From the NCBI GenBank assembly GCA_025935155.1, contig JAICVV010000001.1, positions 1 through 31,959 of the forward strand: 31,959 nucleotides of DNA, read 5' to 3'. The notes below the pieces were generated by a model. The model ran no database searches, was not told the origin of the DNA, and worked only from the letters and a program-made list of their open reading frames with translations. A program made the position numbers and the translations under genes. How positions within the stretch are numbered: position 1 is the first letter of the stretch; each line of letters starts with the position of its first letter. Shown in pieces: positions 17,401 through 23,751 of the stretch. The stretch is from Alphaproteobacteria bacterium. Lineage in GTDB: Bacteria; Pseudomonadota; Alphaproteobacteria; Micropepsales; Micropepsaceae.

Positions 17401-18825
17401 CAGCGGTTTCCGGGCCTCGATGAAGCATGGAAGGACACCTACGGCCATGACCTCAGCGGCCTCACCCAAAGCGAAGCCCGTCAGCTCCTCCGGTTCAAAT
17501 CGACTGACGACATCCGAGATTCAGTCCTTGCGCCAGAACAAGCACGAATTGCTGGATCAACTGGACCGGCTGGCGGCCGAGGACTCGAAGAAGGCGAAGG
17601 CGCGGCAGAAGCGCCGTTCGGAGTAAGCCCTGCCGCCATTGCCTCTGCGCGGGCCGTAGGTGGGCGTTTGGCGCAGCAAGCGCGGGAAGTTGCCGCGAGC
17701 GAAGGTGCCCAGCGTAGCCTTGTGGAAACGGCCCAGCGGCTCAATCTGACAGGACTGCCCGATGCTGCGCTGGACAGCGCCCGCGGTCCTGCCCCACGGC
17801 CACCGGCCGATGATCCATCGCTGTCTCAGTTCATCGTCAGCCGCGGCGGAATTAAGGACAGTGATCGCGTACTCGCGAACCTTGGCCTTAGCCCGCGCGC
17901 GCGGCCCGGCCTAATCAAGCGCTCCGGCGCGACCGTTCAGGATGTGGCGCATGCCGCCACCGACGCCGGTTATTTCACCCGCAGGCCGAGCCAGCAGGAA
18001 CTCGCGACGGCGATCCGAGACGATCTTGCCGGGCGCAAGATTTACGCGCGGAACGGCACGTTCGGGAATGCTGAAGCCCGCGCGGCTTACGACGGCGCCA
18101 TTGCATCGCGGAACGGACTGCGGAGTGACCTGCAGCGTCTCGGCCTCGATCTGGATGGCACCACCAACGACGATCTGCGCGATGCTGTGCACGCAATGGC
18201 TGCGGACGCTCAAGCCACGCCAGCGGTGCGGACGGATTACACCGGCCAAGCGGTGCGCGATGCCGAACAGGCCGACCACGATCTGACTTCCTCGGCCACG
18301 ACAGAGGCTTCAACGACCGACGCGGCGCTTCGCGATCTGCGGACAGCATACGAAGGCAAGCAGGAATTGCGGGTCGCTCGGAAACTTCCCAGCGGACAAA
18401 TTGTAATAGGGCAGCGCGGCCAAATACATGCCGCGCTGCTTGCTGACGAAGAGGGATTCGGCGGGGCCAACAAGATTGCGCCAGCCGATTACGAAGCTCA
18501 AATGGGTTTCGTGACATCCGGCGGGGAATTCCTCACCCGCGACGAAGCGCTGAAATGGGTGGAGCGAAATCGGCCCGAACTAATCGCGGCGATGGATGAT
18601 GTTTTTAAGCAGTCTCGCCGTCCGCACTACCCGGACGAAGGACTGATCGCGGAGCCATATCGCATCGCACTCGACAGCGAGCCTCGATCCATTAGCCGCA
18701 TGGATGATCCGGTTCTTCTGGATGACAAGACCGGTCGCACGGTAACGGCTGGCGATCTCTTCAAGGAAATCGACGAGGACGAGAAGCTTGCCGATGAATT
18801 CGGCAAATGCGTGGGAGGCGAATAA
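14458..18825 (+). CDS. Polyvalent phage protein: DdrB-like ParB, phosphoribosyltransferase-like and other regions
   Basis: 1455 codons from ATG 14458 (TGATG coupling; an open extension upstream to 14275 lies inside the preceding gene). Glycine-rich hydrophobic stretches lie at about 140-245. A DdrB-like ParB region spans about 360-530, with SGNGRVLAIQRA and an FVREANQTHTLGYSATERA segment, followed by its usual helical partner ending in NVAEFVGQGDIFGG. A phosphoribosyltransferase-like region covers about 815-1010, with LLADDMVTQGGTL as the PRPP loop near 930. From about 1118, DPSLSQFIVSRGGIKD begins a domain recurrent in phage polyvalent proteins; near 1350, GFVTSGGEFLTRDEA is another. Such multi-domain proteins are thought to be injected with DNA and to counter host defences. 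Codon bias leaves this frame at 16667-16831 and about 17504-17623, so this may be several cistrons read as one. Confidence 0.7.
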   Translation: MPAAPYTFDDVSDGSAEAIASQQPVAIGPTTDFGQNFEAQWNAMLHANSTMSYDLALSDEYAKVNEAVRKAHGDVLENPIEQALSANEGEAGRQYYLDQYYEYANQRGIGVPSADEMSARARAQMRLSEANAANVSARASGTWASTGGFLGTMAGSVADPPVIASMLVGGGESATVLRTIGREALTAGATETIAQPVIQAERVQAGLPGGVTQGAENVASAAVGAGVLGGVARGVAAGVGAAYRGSTKAYQAMRDAARFAKPATAAEEDAARYTERLADLQGANPLAETPEGAQEHVERLTDAQTRLYNPETDVPETQLPDAPASPVQLPEPLAEPSEPIATRAAVGPQSAASEADTAVTATGRQVPVKYAVVEASDLIPSQTAEGAANPDYPVELQPRDRTRAVSQAQVSSIAQNLNPALLERSPTASDGAPIVAPSGVVESGNGRVLAIQRAYADNLPSARTYRAHLEKQGYPTQGMQQPVLVRVRQGEMAPAERQAFVREANQTHTLGYSATERAMSDAAALPDSALDLYRGGDVEQAQNREFVKAFMSRLPQSEHAGMIDANGALSQDAIRRIRGALLAKAYGDPDLVSGVVESADTNIKAIGGALTDAAADWAKMRAKAARGEMPDDLDTTTKLLDAVRLVQRARNEGRNVAEFVGQGDIFGGSLDPQTEAWLRLMFRNTKDWTQPVGRERFADSVRYYAQEASKAEGGKGLFGMEPSQPSDILALAKEKQHGGQSADSGNLAFDYGKGVSARRAPGEEFGSQETAATRSADFARVSGYGPAGAGLIPRRTPFSGEFPDVVVQQPHDSDIRLVKQPGYEAAKAGDARAARDVVREMLDPDAVAHLREMIGDRKPVIVFVHAEEAAGKNALPGAYAHALGKELGLPVDRDIVQANKPQRTGKDALYRLTTPVEFDGPVKRGQDYLLADDMVTQGGTLADLKGYIEARGGKVIGATSLAAARNSEEFAVRAATLYKLRQRFPGLDEAWKDTYGHDLSGLTQSEARQLLRFKSTDDIRDSVLAPEQARIAGSTGPAGGRGLEEGEGAAEAPFGVSPAAIASARAVGGRLAQQAREVAASEGAQRSLVETAQRLNLTGLPDAALDSARGPAPRPPADDPSLSQFIVSRGGIKDSDRVLANLGLSPRARPGLIKRSGATVQDVAHAATDAGYFTRRPSQQELATAIRDDLAGRKIYARNGTFGNAEARAAYDGAIASRNGLRSDLQRLGLDLDGTTNDDLRDAVHAMAADAQATPAVRTDYTGQAVRDAEQADHDLTSSATTEASTTDAALRDLRTAYEGKQELRVARKLPSGQIVIGQRGQIHAALLADEEGFGGANKIAPADYEAQMGFVTSGGEFLTRDEALKWVERNRPELIAAMDDVFKQSRRPHYPDEGLIAEPYRIALDSEPRSISRMDDPVLLDDKTGRTVTAGDLFKEIDEDEKLADEFGKCVGGE
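16667..16831 (+). CDS. Nested out-of-frame small gene 1 inside the polyvalent ORF
   Basis: 54 residues from ATG 16667 with AAGGAG at 16654-16659, seven bases upstream, an ideal ribosome site. The protein begins MADNPQIQAIWRSIMAKVF and continues as a charged amphipathic helix (ALREKNSALKKQRQLEAQ), which looks like a natural small coiled-coil protein. By hand count, 39 of 54 codons end in G or C in this frame, against 20 of 54 in the long frame over the same bases, whose sequence here is a Gly/Ala/Ser-rich linker. So the coding signal is in this frame. It could be a true nested gene or the ancestral frame of a small gene between two cistrons now fused. Confidence 0.5.
   Translation: MADNPQIQAIWRSIMAKVFQHDALREKNSALKKQRQLEAQTLLASLDMAPPAQD
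17447..17626 (+). CDS. Nested out-of-frame small gene 2 inside the polyvalent ORF
   Basis: 59 residues if started at ATG 17447 (AAGGA about 12 bases upstream, weak). The last 40 codons (17504-17623) read LTTSEIQSLRQNKHELLDQL then DRLAAEDSKKAKARQKRRSE, a plausible basic coiled coil. There, 34 of 40 codons end in G or C, against 15 of 40 in the long frame. The first 19 codons overlap the well-formed end of the phosphoribosyltransferase-like region in the long frame, so the true start is uncertain. It lies in the same frame as nested gene 1 and again sits between two recognisable domains of the long ORF. Confidence 0.45.
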   Translation: MTSAASPKAKPVSSSGSNRLTTSEIQSLRQNKHELLDQLDRLAAEDSKKAKARQKRRSE

Positions 18826-21413
18826 TGGGTGCGCGCGATTGCATCGGGCGGAAAGCGGCGGCCGGCATTGTCTCGCAAGATCAAGCGAAGGCTGCTCGCG
18901 ATCTGTACGATGAGCAGCTTGCTGAGTTGAACCGGCTGAATATCCCGGATGCCGAGGCCGAAGCCGAGCGGCGCACAGCTCAAGGTCTGCGCAATCGCGC
19001 CCTTGCCAACAAGAAGCTCGCTGTGGCCGCTCTGAAGGCCCAGGAGGCCGCTCGCGTGCGGATCGAGGGAACACGCGACCGAGCCTCAGAAGCCGCTCTG
19101 GCGATGACCAGCCCTGACCCTCGCGGCCGGTTCCACGGCCCGAACCTGCTCAACGATCAGCGGATGATCGCCAACCAGGCGCTTGCCATCATGCACGGCT
19201 TTGTGGAGCGATTCCGGACACGCTTCGCTAACGCGGATAAGCTGCCTTCGCCAGCGCTCAAGCAGCGCAAGGCCGTGTTGCGCGATGTCGTTCGCGAATT
19301 GAAGGGCGAGACGAGCGGCAGCGCCGAAGCGAAGGCGCTTGCCGAAGGCGTGGACGCTGCGTTCGAGCATCTGCGCAAGTTGGCGAACGCCTCCGGGTTC
19401 ACGATCCCAAAACTCGACAATTGGGGCCTTCCGCATCAGTGGTCGCGGCGCCTGCTGGCCGGCATCACAGAGGACGGGCTCGACAAACTTGCCCCGGCAG
19501 AAATTCGCGCGCGCAAGGCGCAGATTTTCGCGGATTTCATCAAGCCGCTGCTCGATCGTTCGAAGATGCTGGATTTCAGCACCGGCCTTCCACTTTCCGA
19601 TCCGTCGCTAAACAAGCTGCTCACGGACGCTTACGAGAGCATCGTCACTGGTGGCTTGAGCGACCTGAAGCCTGGAAACTCTCTCGGTGGAATAGGTGGC
19701 CGTCACATGCAGGCGCGGCGGCTGTTCTTCAAGGATGCGGATTCATGGCTTGCGGCCAATGACCGGTTCGGCGAAACGAATCTGATCGACACAATCTACG
19801 GCCACATTCACGGCATGGCGCGCGATATTGCCATGATGCGCCTCTTTGGCCCCACGCCGGAGGCGACGGCGCGATACGTCGAGCGGCTCATCGCCAAAGA
19901 GCGCGGCGAAACTGCGTTGGAAAGTATCGGCCCCAAGGCGTCACGGCAGGCAGGCAATCTGTTCGGCCCGGCAGCCAAGTTCCGGCGCAATTTCGATCTA
20001 CTCGCCGGACGGTTGAGCGGTCCAGAGCACTCCGGCTGGGCGGTGGCGGATGAAGCGAATCGAAACGCGCTGTACGCCGCAACACTCGGCGGCGCTGTGT
20101 TCTCGGCGCTGTCGGACCGCGCGACCGCAGCGGCACAGGCGACCCTCTGGCAGATCCCGCAGTGGCGCGTCATGGGCCGGTTTCTCAAAGAGCTAAACCC
20201 GTTCTCGGTTGCCGATCAAAAGCTGGCCCTGCAAATCGGTCTTGGCGCTGAGGACATGGCCGGCGCAATGGTGGCGACTGCGCGCTACACGGGCGAGATT
20301 CTAAACCCAACCACAAGCCGCGTCATTGCCGATAGCGTGATCCGCTCGTCTGGCCTTGTGAGAATGACGACGGCGGGCCGCGATGCTTTTCAGCTTGAGC
20401 TTCTCGGCTTGCTCACGCGCAATCGGGACAACGCGTTCGCCCAGCTGCCACAGGGCATTCGGAGCGGCTTCAGGCATTACGGTGTGACGGCCGCGGACTG
20501 GGACGAATTCCGCTCGCTGCAACCGTGGAAGGCCGATAATGGCGCGGAGTTCTTGCGGCCTCGCGATCTCATAGGCGATCCGGCTCAGCTTGAAGCAGGC
20601 CCGCTGTTCGACCGCCGCTTTGAGCTCGCGCAGAAGTTCAACAACATGCTGGAAGCCGAGAAGGATCAGGCGGTGATTACCGTCTCGCCTCGCGCCCGGG
20701 CCGATGCGCTGGCGGCCACTCGTCCAGGCAGTCCGCTCGGCATCCTTGCGCGCAACGTGCTCGCCCTGAAGTCATTTTCCCTGACCTTGGCGTATCAGAA
20801 CCTCAACCGGATGATCTTCTCTGACATGCCGATGTGGAACCGTGCAAAATTCGTCGGCTATCTCGTGATCGGCAGCATGGTCATGGGCGGCCTCGGTGAA
20901 CAGCTACATCAAATCGCCATCGGCCGGGATCCGATGGACATGGACCCGACCACGAGTCTCGGGCGGAAGTTTTGGGTCCAAGCAGCACTGCGCGGTGGCG
21001 GCCTCGGCATCTTCGGCGATTTCATCTTCAGCGACCTGAACCGCTTTGGCGGCGGGTTCCTCTCGACGCTGCCCGGCCCTGCGGTCACCGAAGCGGAGAA
21101 GTTCTCAAAGCTGACCTTCGGCAACCTTCAGGAGCTTGCGCAGACCGGCCACGCAAAGAATGCCGGCCGGGAGCTAAACGATTTCCTGCGCTACATGACG
21201 CCGGGGCATTCGCTGTGGTACGGCACGCTCGCCTTCGACCGGCTCATTTACGACCAAATCCAGAAGCAGCTGGACCCGAATTATGCCGAGAGTTTCCGGC
21301 GCATCGAGCAGAAGGCGCGGCACGACACGGGGCAGAATTATTATTCACCACCGGGCTCAGGCTTCCCGCCTCCGCGACCGCCGCACCTCTCGGCGGCGAC
21401 CGGCGGGCCCTAG
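18825..21413 (+). CDS. Large virion-interior-like phage protein
   Basis: 862 residues from ATG 18825, with GGGAGG eight bases upstream and TAATG coupling to the polyvalent gene; an open extension to 18807 is less likely. It starts with a short region containing CIGRKAAAGIVSQDQAKAA and a long charged coiled coil (about 25-95). A long mostly helical body follows, with repeated Ala/Leu-rich helices and one clear hydrophobic stretch near 685-700 (KFVGYLVIGSMVMGGLGEQL). The C-terminus is Pro-rich. Together with its neighbours it resembles the giant internal proteins of podovirus-like prophages that are ejected with DNA. I see no enzymatic motif. It is the last gene of the rightward block and overlaps the end of a convergent small gene by four bases. 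Confidence 0.6.
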   Translation: MGARDCIGRKAAAGIVSQDQAKAARDLYDEQLAELNRLNIPDAEAEAERRTAQGLRNRALANKKLAVAALKAQEAARVRIEGTRDRASEAALAMTSPDPRGRFHGPNLLNDQRMIANQALAIMHGFVERFRTRFANADKLPSPALKQRKAVLRDVVRELKGETSGSAEAKALAEGVDAAFEHLRKLANASGFTIPKLDNWGLPHQWSRRLLAGITEDGLDKLAPAEIRARKAQIFADFIKPLLDRSKMLDFSTGLPLSDPSLNKLLTDAYESIVTGGLSDLKPGNSLGGIGGRHMQARRLFFKDADSWLAANDRFGETNLIDTIYGHIHGMARDIAMMRLFGPTPEATARYVERLIAKERGETALESIGPKASRQAGNLFGPAAKFRRNFDLLAGRLSGPEHSGWAVADEANRNALYAATLGGAVFSALSDRATAAAQATLWQIPQWRVMGRFLKELNPFSVADQKLALQIGLGAEDMAGAMVATARYTGEILNPTTSRVIADSVIRSSGLVRMTTAGRDAFQLELLGLLTRNRDNAFAQLPQGIRSGFRHYGVTAADWDEFRSLQPWKADNGAEFLRPRDLIGDPAQLEAGPLFDRRFELAQKFNNMLEAEKDQAVITVSPRARADALAATRPGSPLGILARNVLALKSFSLTLAYQNLNRMIFSDMPMWNRAKFVGYLVIGSMVMGGLGEQLHQIAIGRDPMDMDPTTSLGRKFWVQAALRGGGLGIFGDFIFSDLNRFGGGFLSTLPGPAVTEAEKFSKLTFGNLQELAQTGHAKNAGRELNDFLRYMTPGHSLWYGTLAFDRLIYDQIQKQLDPNYAESFRRIEQKARHDTGQNYYSPPGSGFPPPRPPHLSAATGGP

Positions 21414-21595
21414 TCGTGCGCTTTGTCAGCCAACTCCTTAAACACATGCTCTGCCTGAGAAAGATCGGGCCCCGCGTAGTAGGTCTCGCCCGGCGCGTCG
21501 ATAACAGAATATCCGCGGATGATTTCGCCGCCGCCGTGCAGTTCCGCCATCGTGAGGCGATACCCGTTTCTTGCCTTCAAGACTCGCACTGTCAT
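21410..21595 (-). CDS. Small hypothetical protein, right arm
   Basis: 61 residues with GGAGCGG about eight bases before the ATG. It reads as a compact beta-rich soluble protein (TVRVLKARNGYRLTMAELHGG, GYSVIDAPGETYYAG) ending in an acidic helix (LSQAEHVFKELADKAHD). No family recognised. It is convergent with the large phage protein, overlapping its last four bases, and lies downstream of the leftward S24-like gene, so it may belong to that transcript after a 94-base gap. Confidence 0.6.
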   Translation of the reverse strand: MTVRVLKARNGYRLTMAELHGGGEIIRGYSVIDAPGETYYAGPDLSQAEHVFKELADKAHD

Positions 21596-21689
21596 TGCTG
21601 GCCGCTCCGTCGTCTGGCCTGCACATCATACACCCGGGTTCGAGCGCTGAAAACGAAAATGCCCGCCGTCGCCAGCGGGCCTCGCATGT

Positions 21690-21893
21690 TCAGTTCAGCG
21701 CCATCAGCGGGGCCAGCTTGCATCCCCATCCCCGCGCGCATTCGCCGGCCGCCCATTGCGCGTCTTTCGCTGTCGCGGCGTAGCAGCCGAACAGCATCGG
21801 CTTGAGCCCGGGTTGCTCCGCCATGATGCACCAGCCTTCGCCATCGTGGTACGCGCGCAAGACCGTGTTTGGCGTGATGTCCTTGAAGTTCAT
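21690..21893 (-). CDS. Small hypothetical protein coupled to the S24-like gene
   Basis: 67 residues; its ATG overlaps the stop of the S24-like gene (ATGA), so it is translated from the same message. The sequence MNFKDITPNTVLRAYHDGEG, then WCIMAEQPGLKPMLFGCYAA and an alpha-helical segment TAKDAQWAAGECARGWGC resemble small phage proteins that I cannot place in a named family. Four cysteines are present. No signal peptide. Confidence 0.6.
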   Translation of the reverse strand: MNFKDITPNTVLRAYHDGEGWCIMAEQPGLKPMLFGCYAATAKDAQWAAGECARGWGCKLAPLMALN

Positions 21894-22318
21894 GGGCCGC
21901 GATCCACCGCGATGAATCTTCCCTGCCGCACGATCCCGACCACGGGACGCACAAATTCAACCGCGCTGGCTTCAAGGAAGAAAGATTGGGGCGGGTTCAG
22001 CGTTTCGCAGCCGAGCAGGTATGCAATCTCGCTGCCCTTCGGGAGCGCGCGGCCAAGCACCGGCGGAACTGCATTGGTCAGGCGCTTGACCGTGTGCATG
22101 CCGTCCGTGCGTTTGATGTGGACGATCTCGCCCCCCTTCGCTGGCGTAGCGGGAGAGATAACGATGCGATCGCCGTCGCGGATCGTGGGCGCCAGACAAT
22201 CGCCGCGCACGGCCATTGCGTACAGGCCGGGGTCGTCTGGCAGTGGTGCTCCTTTGGGAAGCTTTATCGTGCCGAGCGGCGGATTTGCTGTGATAGGTTT
22301 GCGTTTAGCCTGTGGCAT
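21890..22318 (-). CDS. S24 (LexA/UmuD-like) peptidase-fold protein with Cys at the nucleophile position
   Basis: 142 residues from ATG 22318, chosen because GGAGG lies five bases upstream; an in-frame ATG at 22330 would put that site inside the gene. The core reads MAVRGDCLAPTIRDGDRIVI and later HTVKRL, matching the S24 pattern GDSMxPxIxxGD ... xTVKRL. Lys78 is the general base and the nucleophile Ser is replaced by Cys41; the 37-residue spacing equals that of LexA (S119/K156) and UmuD (S60/K97). There is no N-terminal HTH, only a basic leader (MPQAKRKPITANPP). It may be a regulator partner, a self-cleaving protein using Cys, or an inactive fold. It is divergent from an RHH gene. Confidence 0.7.
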   Translation of the reverse strand: MPQAKRKPITANPPLGTIKLPKGAPLPDDPGLYAMAVRGDCLAPTIRDGDRIVISPATPAKGGEIVHIKRTDGMHTVKRLTNAVPPVLGRALPKGSEIAYLLGCETLNPPQSFFLEASAVEFVRPVVGIVRQGRFIAVDRGP

Positions 22319-22397
22319 GGGTTCCTCCATGTTGCCGGTTAGGGCCGGGCGGGAGTTCGCGCTTCCGTCCGGTTCGCTTTCGTGTTAACAGTAAATC
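22319..22397. promoter_or_regulatory. Divergent control region between the S24-like and RHH genes
   Basis: This 79-base gap must hold promoters for both directions. TGTTAACA at 22383-22390 is a perfect 8-base palindrome seven bases before the RHH start. The RHH gene has no visible Shine-Dalgarno and may have a very short or absent leader. Either regulator could bind here. No further boxes were convincing. Confidence 0.4.
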
Positions 22398-22619
22398 ATG
22401 CCACCGTCAATTCGTGATAACACAAAAAAGCGGGGCCGCCCCAAGACGACGGGAACCGGGACGTTGATCGGCGTGCGGTTACAGGAAGGAACGCTTGCTG
22501 AGGTTGACCACTGGGCTCAGCGGCAATCCGATTTTCCATCGAGGCCGGAAGCTATGCGGCGGCTTATCGAGCACGGGCTCGCATGCTTCGACATGGCGAA
22601 CAGAAGGAAGCGGCGATGA
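22398..22619 (+). CDS. Ribbon-helix-helix-like regulator
   Basis: 73 residues. After a basic leader with an AT-hook-like KKRGRPK comes a strand TLIGVRLQ, then two helices (TLAEVDHWAQRQSDF; SRPEAMRRLIEHGLACFDMA), the layout of an RHH/Arc-CopG DNA-binding protein. It heads a rightward set of four small genes and is divergent from the S24-like gene, so it probably controls the right arm. It lacks an obvious ribosome site. It overlaps the next gene by ATGA. Confidence 0.7.
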   Translation: MPPSIRDNTKKRGRPKTTGTGTLIGVRLQEGTLAEVDHWAQRQSDFPSRPEAMRRLIEHGLACFDMANRRKRR

Positions 22620-22786
22620 GTGCAGTCGAAAATCCTGCCCGCGAGGTCTCCAGGCAAAAGGTTCACCAACTCCTGAAGAACCTCCTTCGAGGCGAATCGT
22701 GGATCGGCCGCGCCGCTGTAGTGGCTGCGCAACCCATCTTCAAACGCGAACAGCATATTGAGATTCCTAAAGAGACCAGCACATGA
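22616..22786 (+). CDS. Small hypothetical protein of the RHH operon
   Basis: 56 residues from ATG 22616 (ATGA with the RHH stop). It is helical and basic: SAVENPAREVSRQKVHQLLK then NLLRGESWIGRAAVVAAQPI. No family recognised. It is coupled to the genes on both sides by ATGA overlaps, the strongest argument that it is real; an in-frame ATG at 22583 inside the RHH gene is less likely. Confidence 0.5.
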   Translation: MSAVENPAREVSRQKVHQLLKNLLRGESWIGRAAVVAAQPIFKREQHIEIPKETST

Positions 22787-23043
22787 GCGGCCGGCGCATG
22801 AAGTGCCAGTTCGCAGTTAGCATCGCAATCTGGTCCCTGGGTGCACTTGTCCTGTACGTGATGTGGCACTGGCACATTCGGTCGAGCGGCCTCGACCAGC
22901 TATATGGCTTCGCGCTCTACGTGGTCGTATATTTCTATGTGTTTGCCATCTACCCGATCCTTGCGGCCGTCCAGTGGAACTGGCCCGGCGCCAGGCGCGA
23001 GCGCGAGGCGGGGATGCGACGGTTATTCGGAAGTGGGTCTTGA
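22783..23043 (+). CDS. Small membrane protein, two predicted helices
   Basis: 86 residues, ATGA overlap with the gene before. Two hydrophobic segments (about 10-28, FAVSIAIWSLGALVLYVMW; about 41-62, YGFALYVVVYFYVFAIYPIL) are separated by a short polar loop. The C-terminal tail is basic (ARREREAGMRRLFG), so by the positive-inside rule both ends probably face the cytoplasm. Not a recognised holin, but size and topology would allow a holin or superinfection-exclusion role; I have no direct evidence for either. Confidence 0.6.
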   Translation: MSGRRMKCQFAVSIAIWSLGALVLYVMWHWHIRSSGLDQLYGFALYVVVYFYVFAIYPILAAVQWNWPGARREREAGMRRLFGSGS

Positions 23044-23055
23044 TGGAGGCGGACC

Positions 23056-23262
23056 GTGACCGAGGCGGAAATCCGTAGCGCTTTCGTCGTGTTCATGGGC
23101 GCCGTAGCCGGCACGCTCGAAGGGCGGGGCATCCCGCTCCCTGAGTTTGCAGACGAGGTGCGGGCCGTGGCGGATCGGCCAGGCAACGACCCGCGGGTGA
23201 CCGTGCTGCTGCGAAACTTCGCGGACGGGCTTGTGCTTGCCCACCCTGTCACAAAGAACTGA
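23056..23262 (+). CDS. Small hypothetical protein, last gene of the RHH operon
   Basis: 68 residues from GTG 23056, with GGAGG about seven bases upstream. A soluble, mildly acidic helical protein (TEAEIRSAFVVFMGAVAGTL; EFADEVRAVADRPG). No family recognised. It follows the membrane protein by 12 bases and is the end of the rightward set. Confidence 0.55.
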   Translation: MTEAEIRSAFVVFMGAVAGTLEGRGIPLPEFADEVRAVADRPGNDPRVTVLLRNFADGLVLAHPVTKN

Positions 23263-23296
23263 AAGGGCTCAGGGCTCCGAAGGCTTCCGGCACTTT

Positions 23297-23542
23297 TCAG
23301 CGAATCTCGTCAGTTCCGCCTTTGTGTGGCCCCTGCGCACGCTCATCGAATAGCCGCTGTCCGTCTGCCTCCCGGTGAGCCTCGCAGAAGTAGTGCGCGC
23401 CACGAAGTAGCGAAACCTCGAAAACAGCAGGTTCGCCGCACCAGCAGGAGGGCATCTGCGGACCGGGGGCGCGCTCTGCCCTCGTGGCAGCCATTCGTGG
23501 TACCCAAGCCCTGCGTGCGTCCCGCTTCGAATAGTTTGCCAT
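23297..23542 (-). CDS. Small CxC...CxxH protein, possible zinc ribbon
   Basis: 81 residues, convergent with the RHH operon. After a basic N-terminus it contains CWCGEPAVFEVSLLRGAHYF followed by CEAHRE: a CxC pair and a CxxH pair about 18 residues apart, a typical small zinc-binding arrangement. A competing overlapping frame on the same strand (23269-23613) gives an Arg/Ser-rich product without motifs, so I prefer this one. The ribosome site is weak. It lies just inside the right end of the element; function unknown. Confidence 0.5.
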   Translation of the reverse strand: MANYSKRDARRAWVPRMAATRAERAPGPQMPSCWCGEPAVFEVSLLRGAHYFCEAHREADGQRLFDERAQGPHKGGTDEIR

Positions 23543-23581
23543 CGACTCAAGAGAACGCGAGTCGCTGGCCCGTGTGCAAAT

Positions 23582-23600
23582 TGTGGGTCTGATTGTGGGA
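23582..23600 (+). repeat. Right paired TGTGGG motifs, putative integrase arm sites
   Basis: TGTGGGT (23582-23588) and TGTGGGA (23594-23600), 12 bases apart, match the left pair (5588-5606) in orientation and spacing. They lie about 75-90 bases inside the right core repeat. Region 23543-23751 holds these sites and the core but no gene that I support. Confidence 0.5.
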
Positions 23601-23673
23601 AGGGTCGCGACACGTCGTCAAAGTCGTCCGAAAACCCAGCAATTCAGCGGATGTTGCGAATGGGTATGCCGGA

Positions 23674-23687
23674 CACCCCATCCGCCA
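23674..23687 (+). repeat. attR core (copy of tRNA-Ser 3' end)
   Basis: CACCCCATCCGCCA is identical to 5448-5461. Upstream, TGGGT at 23661-23665 matches the tRNA T-arm bases 5435-5439 at the same offset, so a decayed tRNA 3' end may extend further. It marks the right border of the element. Confidence 0.75.
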
Positions 23688-23751
23688 TCTATCGATTCCG
23701 CCGTTGATCATGCGGGGGCGACTTTCCGGGCGGGCGGCGGGAACTGACGGC

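Larger units (their letters stand above)
5448..23687. mobile_element. 18.2-kb integrated phage-derived element at tRNA-Ser
   Basis: The borders are set by a 14-base exact direct repeat: the tRNA 3' end (5448-5461) and 23674-23687. A P4-type integrase gene starts 180 bases inside the left border. Contents are an integrase and HTH/replication module, a possible origin, a block of virion-interior-like proteins, and a right-arm regulatory module. No terminase large subunit, portal, capsid, tail or conjugation gene is recognisable, so this is not a complete prophage. It may be a deletion derivative or a satellite that depends on a helper. Genes on both sides (tRNA, SET genes; sulfotransferase) look chromosomal. 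Confidence 0.85.

Noticed and set aside
23269..23613. Alternative minus-strand frame over the CxC/CxxH gene
   Set aside because: Arg/Ser-rich, no motif; the overlapping frame gives a plausible zinc-binding protein.
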